Positions 8,539 through 17,379 of a DNA stretch of 64,000 bases are shown one piece after another. Origin of the DNA: Gemmatimonas sp. UBA7669 (GTDB lineage Bacteria; Gemmatimonadota; Gemmatimonadetes; Gemmatimonadales; Gemmatimonadaceae); the NCBI RefSeq assembly GCF_002483225.1, contig NZ_DLHL01000027.1, positions 1-64,000 on the forward strand, written 5' to 3'. The stretch's first letter is position 1; each line of letters starts with the position of its first letter. Under the pieces are notes generated by a model. It had not been told where the DNA came from. It made no database searches and saw only the letters and a list, made by a program, of their open reading frames with translations. Both the position numbers and the translations under genes were made by a program.

Positions 8539-9129
8539 GTGTCGGTCATCGACGAACTCACGAGCGAACTGGCGCGTCTGCCCGGCATCGGGCGCAAGAC
8601 GGCGCAGCGGCTCACGTATCACCTGCTGCGACAGCCTCCGGCGCAGAGCCGCAAGCTGGCGGAGGCGCTGGTGGCCCTCACGGAGCGCGTGCGCCCCTGT
8701 GAGCGCTGCCACAACCTCACGGAGATGCCGCTCTGCGCGCTGTGCAGCGATCCGCGCCGCGACGCGTCCACGCTCTGTGTGGTGGAGGAGGCCAGCGACA
8801 TCGCGTCCATCGAGCGCGCCGGCGAGTTTCGCGGGCTCTATCACGTTCTGGGCGGGCGGCTCTCCCCATTGGACGGGGTGGGGCCTGACGACCTGACGGT
8901 GGGCTCGCTGCTGGCCCGTCTCGAGCCCGAGGGCGTGCGGGAGGTCATCCTGGCCACCAATCCGTCGCTCGAGGGCGAGGCGACGGCGCTGTACATCCAA
9001 AAACAACTGGCGCCGCACCAGGTGCGCATCACGCGGATTGCCCGCGGGCTGCCGGTGGGCGGTGACCTTGAATACGCCGACGGCGTGACAATCGCGCAGG
9101 CCCTGACCGCGCGGCGGGAGATGACATGA
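8539..9129 (+). CDS. recR: Recombination protein RecR
   Basis: The 196-residue length is normal for RecR. It begins at GTG with VIDELTSELARLPGIGRKTAQRL (helix-hairpin-helix). The zinc finger is CERCHNLTEMPLCALC, and a Toprim domain follows (LCVVEEASDIASIERAGEF, then LILATNPSLEGEATALY). RecR acts with RecO/RecF to load RecA at gaps. The next gene overlaps its stop by four bases (ATGA). Confidence 0.96.
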   Translation: MSVIDELTSELARLPGIGRKTAQRLTYHLLRQPPAQSRKLAEALVALTERVRPCERCHNLTEMPLCALCSDPRRDASTLCVVEEASDIASIERAGEFRGLYHVLGGRLSPLDGVGPDDLTVGSLLARLEPEGVREVILATNPSLEGEATALYIQKQLAPHQVRITRIARGLPVGGDLEYADGVTIAQALTARREMT

Positions 9130-9404
9130 GCAAGTCCAAGACGGCCGGCTGGGTGGCGGCCGGTGTGCTGGTGGGGATGGCGGTGGGGTTGCTGGGGTGG
9201 AGTGCCACCCAGCGCCGTCACCGTCTTGCCCTGTTTCATCCCGACAAGGTGAAGCGACTCGCCGCACTCGGTTACCTTCGGGCCCATCCGAGCGTTGATA
9301 GTGCGCGGCTCCTTCGTGACTACCTGGAGTGGGAGCCGAGCCCGCTGTTGCGGCGCCGGGCCCGCGGGGTCCTCCGGCGCACGGAACGGCTGTTACGTTC
9401 CTAG
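9126..9404 (+). CDS. Small single-span membrane protein, unknown
   Basis: A 92-residue product with one N-terminal transmembrane helix (GWVAAGVLVGMAVGLLGW) and a basic, helical cytoplasmic tail (KVKRLAALGYLRAHPS, then RRRARGVLRRTERLL). The start overlaps the recR stop (ATGA), so it is translationally coupled and probably real. The tail looks like one or two HEAT-type helices, but no family is recognised. Confidence 0.7.
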   Translation: MSKSKTAGWVAAGVLVGMAVGLLGWSATQRRHRLALFHPDKVKRLAALGYLRAHPSVDSARLLRDYLEWEPSPLLRRRARGVLRRTERLLRS

Positions 9405-9492
9405 AATTGCGGTGCCGGGTTGCCAGTCCCGAGTGACGGGTTAACGTCACAGGGTCGGCACCCGGGCCGACGTCACCGGTACCCCCGTCATC

Positions 9493-9981
9493 ATGCCCAT
9501 CGGCGCTGCCACCTGGTCGTTCACCGAGGACGACTTCGGGGCCATCACGATTACGCTCCAGCGGTTTCTCTACGACGCCAAGGCGCGCTGTGCGCTGCTC
9601 GTGGATCGCAGTGGCCAACTTGTTGCCACGGTGGGCGAGCCGCCCAACTTCGACGCGACGGCCTTCGCCACGCTCACGGCGGCGGACTTCAGCGCCAACG
9701 ATCAGCTGGCGCGGCTCATCGGCGAGAGCGACTTCAACGTGCTCTTCCACCAGGGCGAGCGCGAGTCGATGTATCTGGCCGACATCGCGCGGCGGGTGAT
9801 TCTCGTGGTGCTCTTCGACAACCGCACCACGCTGGGTCTCGTGCGGCTGCGCATGAAGGCCGCGGTGGACGAACTGACGAAGATTTTCGAGGGAGTGTTT
9901 GCGCGAGGCGGCGCGGCTCAGTCGGCGCCACCGGGATTCCTCGCCGGCGCCGAAGACGAGATCGACCGCCTCTTCCAGTAG
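9493..9981 (+). CDS. Roadblock/LC7-domain protein, MglB-like
   Basis: The 162-residue product contains a roadblock fold: FLYDAKARCALLVDRSGQLVATVG, then FNVLFHQGERESMYLADIARRVILVVLFDNRTTLGLVRLRM. MglB proteins of this fold are GTPase-activating partners of MglA, and an MglA-type GTPase starts 12 bases downstream. Compared with Myxococcus MglB it has a short extra C-terminal tail rich in acidic residues. It likely controls a polarity or motility switch at the membrane; the precise output is unknown. Confidence 0.82.
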   Translation: MPIGAATWSFTEDDFGAITITLQRFLYDAKARCALLVDRSGQLVATVGEPPNFDATAFATLTAADFSANDQLARLIGESDFNVLFHQGERESMYLADIARRVILVVLFDNRTTLGLVRLRMKAAVDELTKIFEGVFARGGAAQSAPPGFLAGAEDEIDRLFQ

Positions 9982-9993
9982 AGGGCCGCGTCG

Positions 9994-10671
9994 ATGTCGA
10001 TGATCAACTACGCGTCGCGCGAGATCAACTGCAAGATCGTCTTCTACGGTCCCGGACTCGGCGGCAAGACCACCAATCTCGAATACGTGTACGGCAAGGT
10101 GTCGCCGAACACGCGCGGCAAGCTGATTTCGCTGGCCACGGAAACGGAACGCACGCTGTTCTTCGATTTCCTGCCGGTGGACTTGGGCACGATCCGCGGC
10201 TTCAAGACACGCTTCCACCTGTATACGGTGCCGGGGCAGGTGTACTACAACGCCAGCCGCAAGCTCATTCTCAAGGGCGTGGACGGGGTGGTGTTCGTGG
10301 CCGACTCGCAGGCCGAGCGCGCCGAGGCCAATCTCGAGTCCATGCAGAACCTGTATGACAACATGGCGGCGTATGGCTACGACCTGACGCGCATGCCCTT
10401 TGTCATCCAGTACAACAAGCGGGACCTGCCCAATGCGGCCCCGCTGGCCGAGCTGCAGGAGATGCTGAACCCCGGGTGGGAGGTCACGGACCCGACCCGG
10501 ATGCGTCCAGCCCCTGATCCCTTCCGCCCGGGTGACTATCTTGTACACCAGCTGCCCACCGGCGAGTGGGTGGAGCGGGTTCCCCACTTCGAAGCCGTGG
10601 CCGTCACAGGCGACGGGGTCTTCGATACGCTCAAGGCCGTTTCCAAGCTGGTGCTGAAGACACTGGCGTAG
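9994..10671 (+). CDS. mglA: MglA-like small GTPase
   Basis: The 225-residue product starts [20 protein letters not shown], as in MglA. Motifs: P-loop GPGLGGKTT (residues 19-27), PM3 TVPGQVYY (in place of the Ras DxxG, as is typical of MglA) and NKRD for guanine recognition. A segment of about 30 residues ([20 protein letters not shown]) enlarges the region after NKRD relative to Myxococcus MglA. MglA-GTP marks the leading pole in gliding bacteria. It follows its roadblock partner by 12 bases and precedes pgsA by 10. Confidence 0.93.
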   Translation: MSMINYASREINCKIVFYGPGLGGKTTNLEYVYGKVSPNTRGKLISLATETERTLFFDFLPVDLGTIRGFKTRFHLYTVPGQVYYNASRKLILKGVDGVVFVADSQAERAEANLESMQNLYDNMAAYGYDLTRMPFVIQYNKRDLPNAAPLAELQEMLNPGWEVTDPTRMRPAPDPFRPGDYLVHQLPTGEWVERVPHFEAVAVTGDGVFDTLKAVSKLVLKTLA

Positions 10672-10681
10672 CCCCCCTGCC

Positions 10682-11365
10682 GTGAATCTTCCGAACGCAA
10701 TCACCGTGGGCCGCATCGCTCTCACCCCACTGATTGCGTGGCTGCCATTCGCCACGTCGTGGAGCGCGCGTCTGGCGGCGTTCGTGCTCTTCTTGATTGC
10801 GGCCATCACGGACTATTGGGACGGGCACCTGGCGCGCACGCGCAATCTGGTGACCGATCTGGGCCGGCTGCTGGACCCGCTGGCGGACAAGGCGCTGCTG
10901 GTGGCGACGCTGGTGCCGATGTACTTCCTGCAGCGGCATGAGGCGTTTGTGGTGCCGGTGGACAGCCCCGACGCGCCGCCCTTCCTGTTCCTCACGCCGA
11001 TCGGTGAAGTGGCGCTGCCGCTGTGGATCGTGGTGGTGGTGCTGGGGCGCGAGCTGTTCATGACGGTGTTCCGCCAGATCGCGGCGCGGCGTGGTCTCGT
11101 GATCGCGGCGATTGGGCCGGCCAAGTGGAAGACGACGTTTCAGAGCATCTGGTTGGGAGCGGCGTACTTCTGGTTTTTTGCGCACACGCTGGCGGAACAG
11201 CAGTCGTGGCTCGGGGAGTCGGGGTTCCGGTTTTTTGCGTGGTTCAATGGGGGGGTCGGCGTGGTGAGTATGGTGGGGGCGGTCGCGCTGACGGTGTGGA
11301 GTCTGGTGTTGTATCTGCGGAGATACGGCTTTGTGGTCTTCGGGGGGAACCGCGGTCTGGGCTGA
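10682..11365 (+). CDS. pgsA: CDP-diacylglycerol-glycerol-3-phosphate phosphatidyltransferase
   Basis: Multi-span membrane enzyme of phosphatidylglycerol synthesis, 227 residues, GTG start. The CDP-alcohol phosphotransferase signature is complete: DYWDGHLARTRNLVTDLGRLLDPLAD (DG..AR........G...D...D). Helices flank it on both sides. An insertion near residues 85-110 (HEAFVVPVDSPDAPPF) is longer than in E. coli PgsA. The last ~18 bases lie inside the left arm of the large inverted repeat at 11348-11600, so that repeat supplies the extreme C-terminus. Confidence 0.92.
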   Translation: MNLPNAITVGRIALTPLIAWLPFATSWSARLAAFVLFLIAAITDYWDGHLARTRNLVTDLGRLLDPLADKALLVATLVPMYFLQRHEAFVVPVDSPDAPPFLFLTPIGEVALPLWIVVVVLGRELFMTVFRQIAARRGLVIAAIGPAKWKTTFQSIWLGAAYFWFFAHTLAEQQSWLGESGFRFFAWFNGGVGVVSMVGAVALTVWSLVLYLRRYGFVVFGGNRGLG

Positions 11366-11600
11366 ACAGCCACTGCGGTCGACTTGCCACTGCGGTCGGG
11401 GGGCTGCTACCGCAGTCGGAACCGCACCCGCGGTCTGGGCTACCGAAACGGCGGTTGTGGACAGCTACCGCGGTTTGGGACTGCTACCGCGGTTGGGGTC
11501 ACACCGCAGTCGGGGTCGTCCGCCTGAGCTGTGGGTCGGGGTCGGGGTCCGGGTCGGGGTTGGGGTCGAGGTCCGGGTCGAGGTTTGGGTCGAGGCTGGG
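11348..11600 (+). repeat. Left arm of a ~240-bp inverted repeat (ACTGCGGT-type)
   Basis: Built of short units such as CCACTGCGGTCG, CTGCTACCGCAGTCGG and GGACAGCTACCGCGG, followed by a run of GGGTCG hexamers (about 11537-11597). Read by eye it is ~90% identical to the reverse complement of 13884-14128. It begins inside the pgsA 3' end. A diverged member of the same family lies at 21331-21487. Confidence 0.85.
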
Positions 11601-11615
11601 GCGAGCTCAACAATA

Positions 11616-11673
11616 GGTCCGAGGGATGAATGCCGCATCATGTGGCGGGAGCACCACACAAAGTTGCTCCCGA
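11616..11673 (+). promoter_or_regulatory. Conserved upstream block A, candidate enhancer site for a sigma-54 activator
   Basis: Starts GGTCCGAGGGATGAAT, continues GCCGCATCATG and ends AAGTTGCTCCCG. It matches the block at 12783-12840 almost base for base. Each block ends ~62 bases before the GG of a -24/-12-like element. The constant spacing suggests an activator-binding site. Confidence 0.6.
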
Positions 11674-11733
11674 ATGGTGTCAGGCGATGGGTGTTGCGAG
11701 CGAAGCAAAGTGCAGCGCGAGAATTGCACCGTC

Positions 11734-11747
11734 GGAATGGGAATTGC
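11734..11747 (+). promoter_or_regulatory. Sigma-54-like (-24/-12) promoter of first PEP-CTERM gene
   Basis: GG at 11734-11735 and GC at 11746-11747 are separated by exactly 10 bases (CGGAATGGGAATTGCA), fitting the invariant GG-N10-GC of RpoN promoters with TTGCA at -12. It lies 81 bases before the start codon. Confidence 0.62.
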
Positions 11748-11827
11748 AGGTAGCGGAATACGGAAGCCGTCGGCCTGGCCCGTCTGCATGGCGACCAGCT
11801 TCCCCCTCCCTCCTCCCAGCCCCACAC

Positions 11828-12649
11828 ATGCGACGCATTCTCTCCCTCGCCGCACTCACACTGGCTTCGGCCGGTGCTGCCCACGCCCAGACGGTCACCA
11901 TCAGCGGTGGCATTACGGGCAACCCCACGTCGGTCAGCTATGACCTTGGTTTGCAGCCAAGCAGCATCACGCGGTCTGGGGCCACGAATCGGGTCCTGGT
12001 GAGTGGCTCGACGGACTTCCACAGCGTGCACGTGACGGGCGGGAACCTGCGTCCCACGGCGATGGCCTGTGCCACCGGGTTCGACTGCCAGAACGGGTGG
12101 GGCAGTGTCATCCTCACGAACGGTGGCGCACGTGGCGCGCTCGAGCTGACCTACAGCGGCGGCCTCGCGAATGCGACGGGCTTCGACCTCTTCGTCTTCG
12201 AGAACGGCGACGCGAAAAATGGCTCCGAGCTGTTCTACACAAGCGTGTACAGCGGCGGCGCGTGGTCGGACATGCGGTACATTGCCGCGCAGTCGTACAA
12301 GGCGGGCTCGGGCTCGACGGGCTTCTTCAGCTTCATCGACTTCAGCCTCTTTGGCCTGGGCAGTGATGCGAGCATCGACGCGGTGCGCTTCACCGGTGGC
12401 CTGGCCGGCGACATGGGGACCTACGATGCCGCGACCAACTCGTGGATTGTAAACAGCAACTTCACGGGCAACGATGCCTTCACGGACTACGCAGGCAATG
12501 CGTTCGCGGCCGGCGACTATGACGCCGACATGCTGCTGGTTGGCGTGCTCTCGGGCCGCCACACGGCCGTGCCGGAGCCGGCATCGGCCGTGCTCGTGCT
12601 TGCCGGCCTCGCGGGCCTGGCCGCAGCGCGCCGTCGCCGGACGGCCTGA
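11828..12649 (+). CDS. PEP-CTERM sorting-domain protein
   Basis: The start at 11828 gives a signal peptide (MRRILSLAALTLASAGAAHAQ) on a 273-residue product. The C-terminus is the exosortase sorting signal: VPEPASAVLVLAGLAGLAAARRRR, i.e. PEP motif, hydrophobic helix and Arg cluster. The body is beta-rich and similar to secreted cell-surface proteins, containing a GFDLFVFENGDAKNGSELFY segment. It is expected to be exported, cut at the PEP site by an exosortase and placed on the surface or in matrix; no exosortase gene is in this window. Preceded by a sigma-54-like promoter and followed by a strong terminator. Confidence 0.9.
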   Translation: MRRILSLAALTLASAGAAHAQTVTISGGITGNPTSVSYDLGLQPSSITRSGATNRVLVSGSTDFHSVHVTGGNLRPTAMACATGFDCQNGWGSVILTNGGARGALELTYSGGLANATGFDLFVFENGDAKNGSELFYTSVYSGGAWSDMRYIAAQSYKAGSGSTGFFSFIDFSLFGLGSDASIDAVRFTGGLAGDMGTYDAATNSWIVNSNFTGNDAFTDYAGNAFAAGDYDADMLLVGVLSGRHTAVPEPASAVLVLAGLAGLAAARRRRTA

Positions 12650-12674
12650 GCGGGCAGGGCACCACCTGGGATGA

Positions 12675-12705
12675 CGCCGCAGCCGAAAGGCTGCGGCGTT
12701 TTCTG
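12675..12705 (+). terminator. Intrinsic terminator of first PEP-CTERM gene
   Basis: Perfect 10-bp stem CGCCGCAGCC / GGCTGCGGCG with loop GAAA, then TTTTCTG. Nearly the same stem is used after the second PEP-CTERM gene. Confidence 0.93.
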
Positions 12706-12782
12706 TTGCCCGATCGGGGCGTGCTGACCCGTGGCCACGCGGGACGTCGGGAGCCGTTTTCCCCATGCCGGCCTGAGCCGTT

Positions 12783-12840
12783 GGTCCGATGGATGAATCC
12801 CGCATCATTGTTCGGTGGACGCCACACGAAGTTGCTCTCG
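12783..12840 (+). promoter_or_regulatory. Conserved upstream block B, candidate enhancer site
   Basis: Second copy of the block at 11616-11673: GGTCCGATGGATGAAT, CCCGCATCATTG, then CCACACGAAGTTGCTCTCG. It lies at the same distance from its promoter as the first copy. Confidence 0.6.
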
Positions 12841-12900
12841 AGAGGCAGTTTTGTGATGCGCGCCACTGGAATTCCCCGCTGAGTATGACGTTCAGATTCC

Positions 12901-12914
12901 GGAACGATAATTGC
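12901..12914 (+). promoter_or_regulatory. Sigma-54-like (-24/-12) promoter of second PEP-CTERM gene
   Basis: CGGAACGATAATTGC has GG (12901-12902) and GC (12913-12914) with exactly 10 bases between, plus ACG after the GG and TTGC at -12, close to TGGCACG-N4-TTGC. It lies about 100 bases before the start codon. Confidence 0.63.
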
Positions 12915-13014
12915 GGCTTCATGAGGAGTTGCGCACGTCATGCAGGCCGTGTTCGGCTGGTACGTGACGCGACGATGCACTCCTCCTCCCTCCTCCTCCT
13001 CCTCCGCAGGTGTC

Positions 13015-13818
13015 ATGAAGAAGACCCTCTCACTATTCGCAGGGCTCGCAATTGCGGCGAGCAGCGCGGCTGCGCAGACTAGCGTGACCGCAATCGACGG
13101 CACGCAAGGCTGGGCCCCGCTCAATCGTTTTGGTGGAGCAGAAGCGATCCGCGGCACGCAGGAGCTTTTCTATGCTCCGGGTGACTACGACCGTGGCACG
13201 GTTGATGGCGTTCTCCGCTTTTCCGGCGACCCCAACACCCCAAGTGGTCTGCGCCATCGGGTCGCGTTGCTCTCTAGCTCTGGTGGTTTCGGCCTGTTGT
13301 CCAACCTGTCGACGGTTGGCTTTGATTGGTATCGAGGAGTTTCGTCGACGACCGGAGCCGTTCAGTCGCCAGCACTCCGCCTATTTGTCGCGTCGTCAAA
13401 CAGTACGGTCCTGAGTGAGTTGATCTGGGAGTATGCCTACAACGATCCTTCGGGCACGCAGACGGCGCCAGAAGGCGTATGGCAGACGCTTACCAACGAC
13501 CTGAACACCGGCAAATGGTGGCGCTTCTCGGGTGGGCAGCAAGCGTGCAATAGCAGCCTGTATGTAACGCTCTCTTCGTGGAACTCATGCCTCGGGTCCG
13601 ACGCGGTCGTTTATGGCATCAGTGTTGGCCTCGGGGGACTGCCCGACGCTGGAAGCTTTGACGGCGCGGTGGATCTTGTACGCCTGGGCTTCGCCGGTCA
13701 GGATGTACAGACCTGGGACTTTGGCCCGACGAGCACCGTCCCCGAGCCCGCCTCGGCTGCGCTGCTCCTGACCGGCCTCGCCGGTTTGGTTGCTGTTCGT
13801 CGTCGCCGCTCGGCCTGA
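13015..13818 (+). CDS. PEP-CTERM sorting-domain protein
   Basis: ATG at 13015 after a purine-rich CGCAGG stretch; signal peptide MKKTLSLFAGLAIAASSAAAQ; 267 residues. The sorting tail is VPEPASAALLLTGLAGLVAVRRRR. The body is beta-rich (LRHRVALLSSSGGFGLL, then LRLFVASSNS) and only loosely like the first PEP-CTERM protein. An upstream in-frame extension exists but adds a run of serines before the signal peptide, so it is rejected. Same control architecture as its neighbour: conserved block, sigma-54-like promoter and a CCGCCGCAGCC-stem terminator. Confidence 0.9.
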   Translation: MKKTLSLFAGLAIAASSAAAQTSVTAIDGTQGWAPLNRFGGAEAIRGTQELFYAPGDYDRGTVDGVLRFSGDPNTPSGLRHRVALLSSSGGFGLLSNLSTVGFDWYRGVSSTTGAVQSPALRLFVASSNSTVLSELIWEYAYNDPSGTQTAPEGVWQTLTNDLNTGKWWRFSGGQQACNSSLYVTLSSWNSCLGSDAVVYGISVGLGGLPDAGSFDGAVDLVRLGFAGQDVQTWDFGPTSTVPEPASAALLLTGLAGLVAVRRRRSA

Positions 13819-13845
13819 GTTCAATTCGCCGTTTGTTTTCGGAAT

Positions 13846-13882
13846 CCGCCGCAGCCACCGAGGCTGCGGCGGATTTTTCTTT
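13846..13882 (+). terminator. Intrinsic terminator of second PEP-CTERM gene
   Basis: Perfect 11-bp stem CCGCCGCAGCC / GGCTGCGGCGG with loop ACCGA, followed by ATTTTTCTTT. Confidence 0.93.
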
Positions 13883-14128
<246 letters not shown>

Positions 14129-14154
14129 ACAAACGACTGCGGTACCTTTCCCCA

Positions 14155-15438
14155 ATGAATCTCGAAATCGTCACCATCGGCGACGAGCTCCTGCTCGGCT
14201 TCACCATCGACACCAACGCCGCTCATCTCGCCCGCGAATTCGCCGCCCTCGGTGTGCGCATCGTGCGGCGCACCACCTGCGGCGACGACGCCGACGCCAT
14301 CCGCGACGCCGTCCAGCAGGCCCTCGATCGCACCGGCGCCGTCATCACCACCGGCGGCCTGGGCCCCACGGCCGACGACCAGACCAAGCCCGCCATTGCG
14401 TCCATCTTTGGGCGCGGCATGGTCATGGACGAGACCATCCTCGCCAATCTCGAGGCCCGGTGGCTCAAGCGCTTCGGTCACGCGCTGCCCGACAGCAATC
14501 GGCAGCAGGCCCTCGTCCCCGAAGGCTGCACCATCCTCGAAAACCGCCACGGCTCGGCGCCCGGCATCTGGCTCGAGGACGCGCGCGGACGCTGGGTGGC
14601 CATGCTGCCCGGAGTTCCACGTGAAATGCGTGGCATGGTGGCCGACACCATGCTGCCGCGGCTGCGTGACCGTTTGCCGCAGCACGGCCCCGTGGTGCGC
14701 GCGCGCACCCTGCGCACGGCCAACATCGCGGAGTCGGCGCTGGCCGACCGCCTGGGCGAGCTCGCCCGCGGCGTGGATGGGCTGTCGCTGGCCTATCTGC
14801 CGGGCAACGACGGTGTCGACCTGCGTCTCACTTCGTACAACAAGCCCGCGATGGACACCGAGCGTGCGCTGCGCGCGGCGGCCGACAAGGTCCGCGAGAA
14901 AGTGGGCCGGTTTGTGTATGGCGAAGGCGACGACGATCTCGCAGCCCTCATGCTCGCCGATGCGGGCGCACGCGGCGATACGATGGCCGTGGCCGAGAGC
15001 TGCACCGGAGGCCTGTTGGGCATGCGTCTCACGGCCGTGCCGGGCTCGAGCCGCGTGTTTCTTGGCGGCACGATTGCCTACGCCAACGAGGTCAAGACGC
15101 GTGAGCTGGGCGTGGACGCCGCCGTCATCGAATCGCAGGGCGCGGTGAGCGAAGCCGTGGCCCGTGCCATGGCCACCGGCGCGCGGCTTCGCTTCGGCAG
15201 CACGATTGGCATGGGCATTACCGGCATCGCGGGCCCCGATGGCGGATCGGCCGAGAAGCCGGTGGGCACCGTGTGGGTGGCCGTCGATCTGCGCGGCGAG
15301 GTGCGCGCGGTGCGCGCCATCCTGCCGGGCGACCGCAGCGAAATTCGCTGGCGTGCCAGTCAGTTGGCCCTCGACCGGCTGCGCAAGCTGTATGCGCGTG
15401 ATGAGGACGCCACCGGCTGGACCGCCCGCGGCAACTGA
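14155..15438 (+). CDS. cinA: CinA: MoeA-like domain plus nicotinamide-nucleotide amidase
   Basis: ATG at 14155 begins NLEIVTIGDELLLGFTIDTN, the usual CinA opening; 427 residues. The N-terminal MoCF-binding domain (with TGGLGPTADDQTK) has family members that hydrolyse ADP-ribose/NAD-related substrates. The C-terminal PncC domain carries AESCTGGLLGMRLTAVPGSS and GITGIAGPDGG. Together they act in NAD salvage through deamidation of nicotinamide mononucleotide. Full length with both domains intact. Confidence 0.94.
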   Translation: MNLEIVTIGDELLLGFTIDTNAAHLAREFAALGVRIVRRTTCGDDADAIRDAVQQALDRTGAVITTGGLGPTADDQTKPAIASIFGRGMVMDETILANLEARWLKRFGHALPDSNRQQALVPEGCTILENRHGSAPGIWLEDARGRWVAMLPGVPREMRGMVADTMLPRLRDRLPQHGPVVRARTLRTANIAESALADRLGELARGVDGLSLAYLPGNDGVDLRLTSYNKPAMDTERALRAAADKVREKVGRFVYGEGDDDLAALMLADAGARGDTMAVAESCTGGLLGMRLTAVPGSSRVFLGGTIAYANEVKTRELGVDAAVIESQGAVSEAVARAMATGARLRFGSTIGMGITGIAGPDGGSAEKPVGTVWVAVDLRGEVRAVRAILPGDRSEIRWRASQLALDRLRKLYARDEDATGWTARGN

Positions 15439-15636
15439 ATCAGTCGAGACTCGCGATCACCGTCGGTTGCCGCCGGCCCCCCACCCGCCGAACTTTAGGG
15501 TATTCGTTTCCGGTAACCTTTGTCCCCGGCTTCGCGTACGGGGACCTGTCACTGTGGGACCAACAGCCCGAGTCTCGCGCCAGTCCGGCGCCATGCGGCC
15601 CGCGGTCCCGTCCGATTTTCAGCCCAGACCGACCCG

Positions 15637-16221
15637 ATGACTGATTCCGCCACGGATCCGATCGACCCCACCGTGACCGCTGACGCGCAGAGCACCGACG
15701 CGCAGACTACCGAGGCCACGGTCGACGCCATGTCGACCGGTGCCGAACAGGGTGAGGCCACGCCGATCGAAGCTGCGCAGCGCGAGATTGCTGACCTCAA
15801 GGACAAGCATCTGCGCCTGGCCGCCGAGTTCGACAACTTCCGTCGCCGCGCCGCAAAGGAGCGGCAGGAAGCCGGCTGGCGCGCACAGGGTGAACTCGTG
15901 CGCGGTCTGCTTGACGTGCTGGACGACATCACGCGCTTTGCCACCGTCGATCCGTCCACGCTCGACAGCAAGACCGTCGTGGACGGTATTCAGCTCGTCG
16001 AGAAGAAGCTGCACAAGTCGCTGGCTGGTCACGGCTTCGAAGTCATCGACGCCACCGGCAAGGCGTTTGACCCCGCGCTGCACGAAGCGGTGAGCACGGC
16101 ACCCGCCGCGTCGGCCGAGGAAGACGGCGTGGTCGCGGTGTGCTTCCAGTCTGGTTACGTGATCAACGGCCACGTGCTGCGTCCCGCGCGCGTCGTCGTG
16201 AAGCAGTGGAACGGGAACTGA
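15637..16221 (+). CDS. grpE: GrpE nucleotide-exchange factor
   Basis: The ATG at 15637 gives 194 residues; longer in-frame starts only add low-complexity sequence. An acidic, Thr/Ala-rich N-terminus is followed by the GrpE coiled coil (DKHLRLAAEFDNFRRRAAKE) and the C-terminal beta domain (GFEVIDATGKAFDPALHEAV, then GYVINGHVLRPARVVV). It releases ADP from DnaK. dnaJ follows 15 bases downstream. No CIRCE element (TTAGCACTC-N9-GAGTGCTAA) is seen in the 198 bases upstream, so HrcA control is not evident here. Confidence 0.95.
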   Translation: MTDSATDPIDPTVTADAQSTDAQTTEATVDAMSTGAEQGEATPIEAAQREIADLKDKHLRLAAEFDNFRRRAAKERQEAGWRAQGELVRGLLDVLDDITRFATVDPSTLDSKTVVDGIQLVEKKLHKSLAGHGFEVIDATGKAFDPALHEAVSTAPAASAEEDGVVAVCFQSGYVINGHVLRPARVVVKQWNGN

Positions 16222-16236
16222 CCCGCACAGCCATCC

Positions 16237-17379
16237 ATGGCGAATAGCCCCGACTACTACGCGATTCTCGGTGTGTCGTCGTCAGCCACGGCTGACGAGA
16301 TCAAGAAGCAGTATCGCCGTCTGGCCAAGCAGTACCATCCGGACGCGAATCAGAACGACCCCAAGGCATCGGAGCGCTTCAAGGAAATCTCCGAGGCCTA
16401 CAACGTGCTGGGCGACGCCGACAAGCGAAAACAGTACGACGACATGCGGCGGCTCGGTGCCTTTGGTGGCATGAGCGGCTTCGGTGGCGCGCGCCCGTCG
16501 TCGCGGCCGGGTGGCTTTGGCAGTACCGGTCCCGGGCAGTCGGGTGCGGGCACGTTCACCGATTTCGACGTGGGTGGGCTCGGTGGACTTGGCGATCTGT
16601 TTTCGTCGATGTTTGGCGGCGCGGCTGGTGCGGCGCGTGCGCGCGGCAAGGGCCCTGAACGTGGGCAGAGCATCGAGCAGACCGTGCAGGTGCCGTTCCG
16701 CACGGCCGCGGCCGGTGGCAAGGTCCCGGTGGAGCTCGAGGTCAACGAGGAGTGCGCGGTGTGCCGTGGCAACGGCGCCGCGCCCGGCGCGCAGATCAAG
16801 CCCTGCAACGAGTGCAACGGCCGCGGCGTGATCTCATTTGGTCAGGGCAGCTTTGCGGTGAACCGGCCCTGCCCGGTGTGTGTGGGTCGCGGCAGCGTGC
16901 CGTCGGAACGTTGTCCCACCTGCCGTGGTACGGGAGAGGCACGGGTGCGTCGCACGGTGCTCATCTCGGTGCCGCCGGGTGCGGAAACGGGGCACAAGGT
17001 GCGACTGCGCGGTCAGGGGGGCAAGGGCGCGTCGGGCGGGCAGGCCGGCGATCTTGTCATCACCTTCGACGTGCAACCCGATCGGTTCTACAAGCGGGAC
17101 GGTCTCGATCTGATTGCCACGGTGCCCATCAACATCGCGCAGGCCACCTTGGGTTCGCGCATCAGCGTGAAGACACTCGACGGCAAGAAGGTGGCGCTGC
17201 GCATTCCGGCCGGGACGTCGGCCGGTCGTCGCTTCAAGGTGGCGGGACAGGGCATCGAGAAGGATGGCAAGCGTGGGGACCTGCTGGTGGAGATCACGAT
17301 CACCGTACCGGAATCGCTCACCGAAGCGCAGGAGAAGGCCATGCGGGAGTTTGCGGAAGCCAGTGGGCTCAAGTTCTGA
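16237..17379 (+). CDS. dnaJ: DnaJ co-chaperone (type I)
   Basis: 380 residues with J domain ([23 protein letters not shown] at residues 34-36), a Gly/Phe-rich linker (about 75-145), four CxxCxGxG-type zinc repeats ([32 protein letters not shown]) and a C-terminal substrate domain. It stimulates DnaK ATPase and delivers clients. The dnaK gene is not in this stretch. Its stop codon shares a base with the start of the next gene. Confidence 0.96.
   Translation: MANSPDYYAILGVSSSATADEIKKQYRRLAKQYHPDANQNDPKASERFKEISEAYNVLGDADKRKQYDDMRRLGAFGGMSGFGGARPSSRPGGFGSTGPGQSGAGTFTDFDVGGLGGLGDLFSSMFGGAAGAARARGKGPERGQSIEQTVQVPFRTAAAGGKVPVELEVNEECAVCRGNGAAPGAQIKPCNECNGRGVISFGQGSFAVNRPCPVCVGRGSVPSERCPTCRGTGEARVRRTVLISVPPGAETGHKVRLRGQGGKGASGGQAGDLVITFDVQPDRFYKRDGLDLIATVPINIAQATLGSRISVKTLDGKKVALRIPAGTSAGRRFKVAGQGIEKDGKRGDLLVEITITVPESLTEAQEKAMREFAEASGLKF

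Noticed and set aside
7870..10809. 979-codon minus-strand frame opposite dnaX, ybaB, recR and mglA
   Set aside because: It is a shadow of GC-rich coding on the plus strand: low-complexity Arg/His/Gln content, no domain, and every base is explained by conserved plus-strand genes.
15439..15636. CIRCE heat-shock operator sought upstream of grpE-dnaJ
   Set aside because: No TTAGCACTC-N9-GAGTGCTAA or close variant is present.
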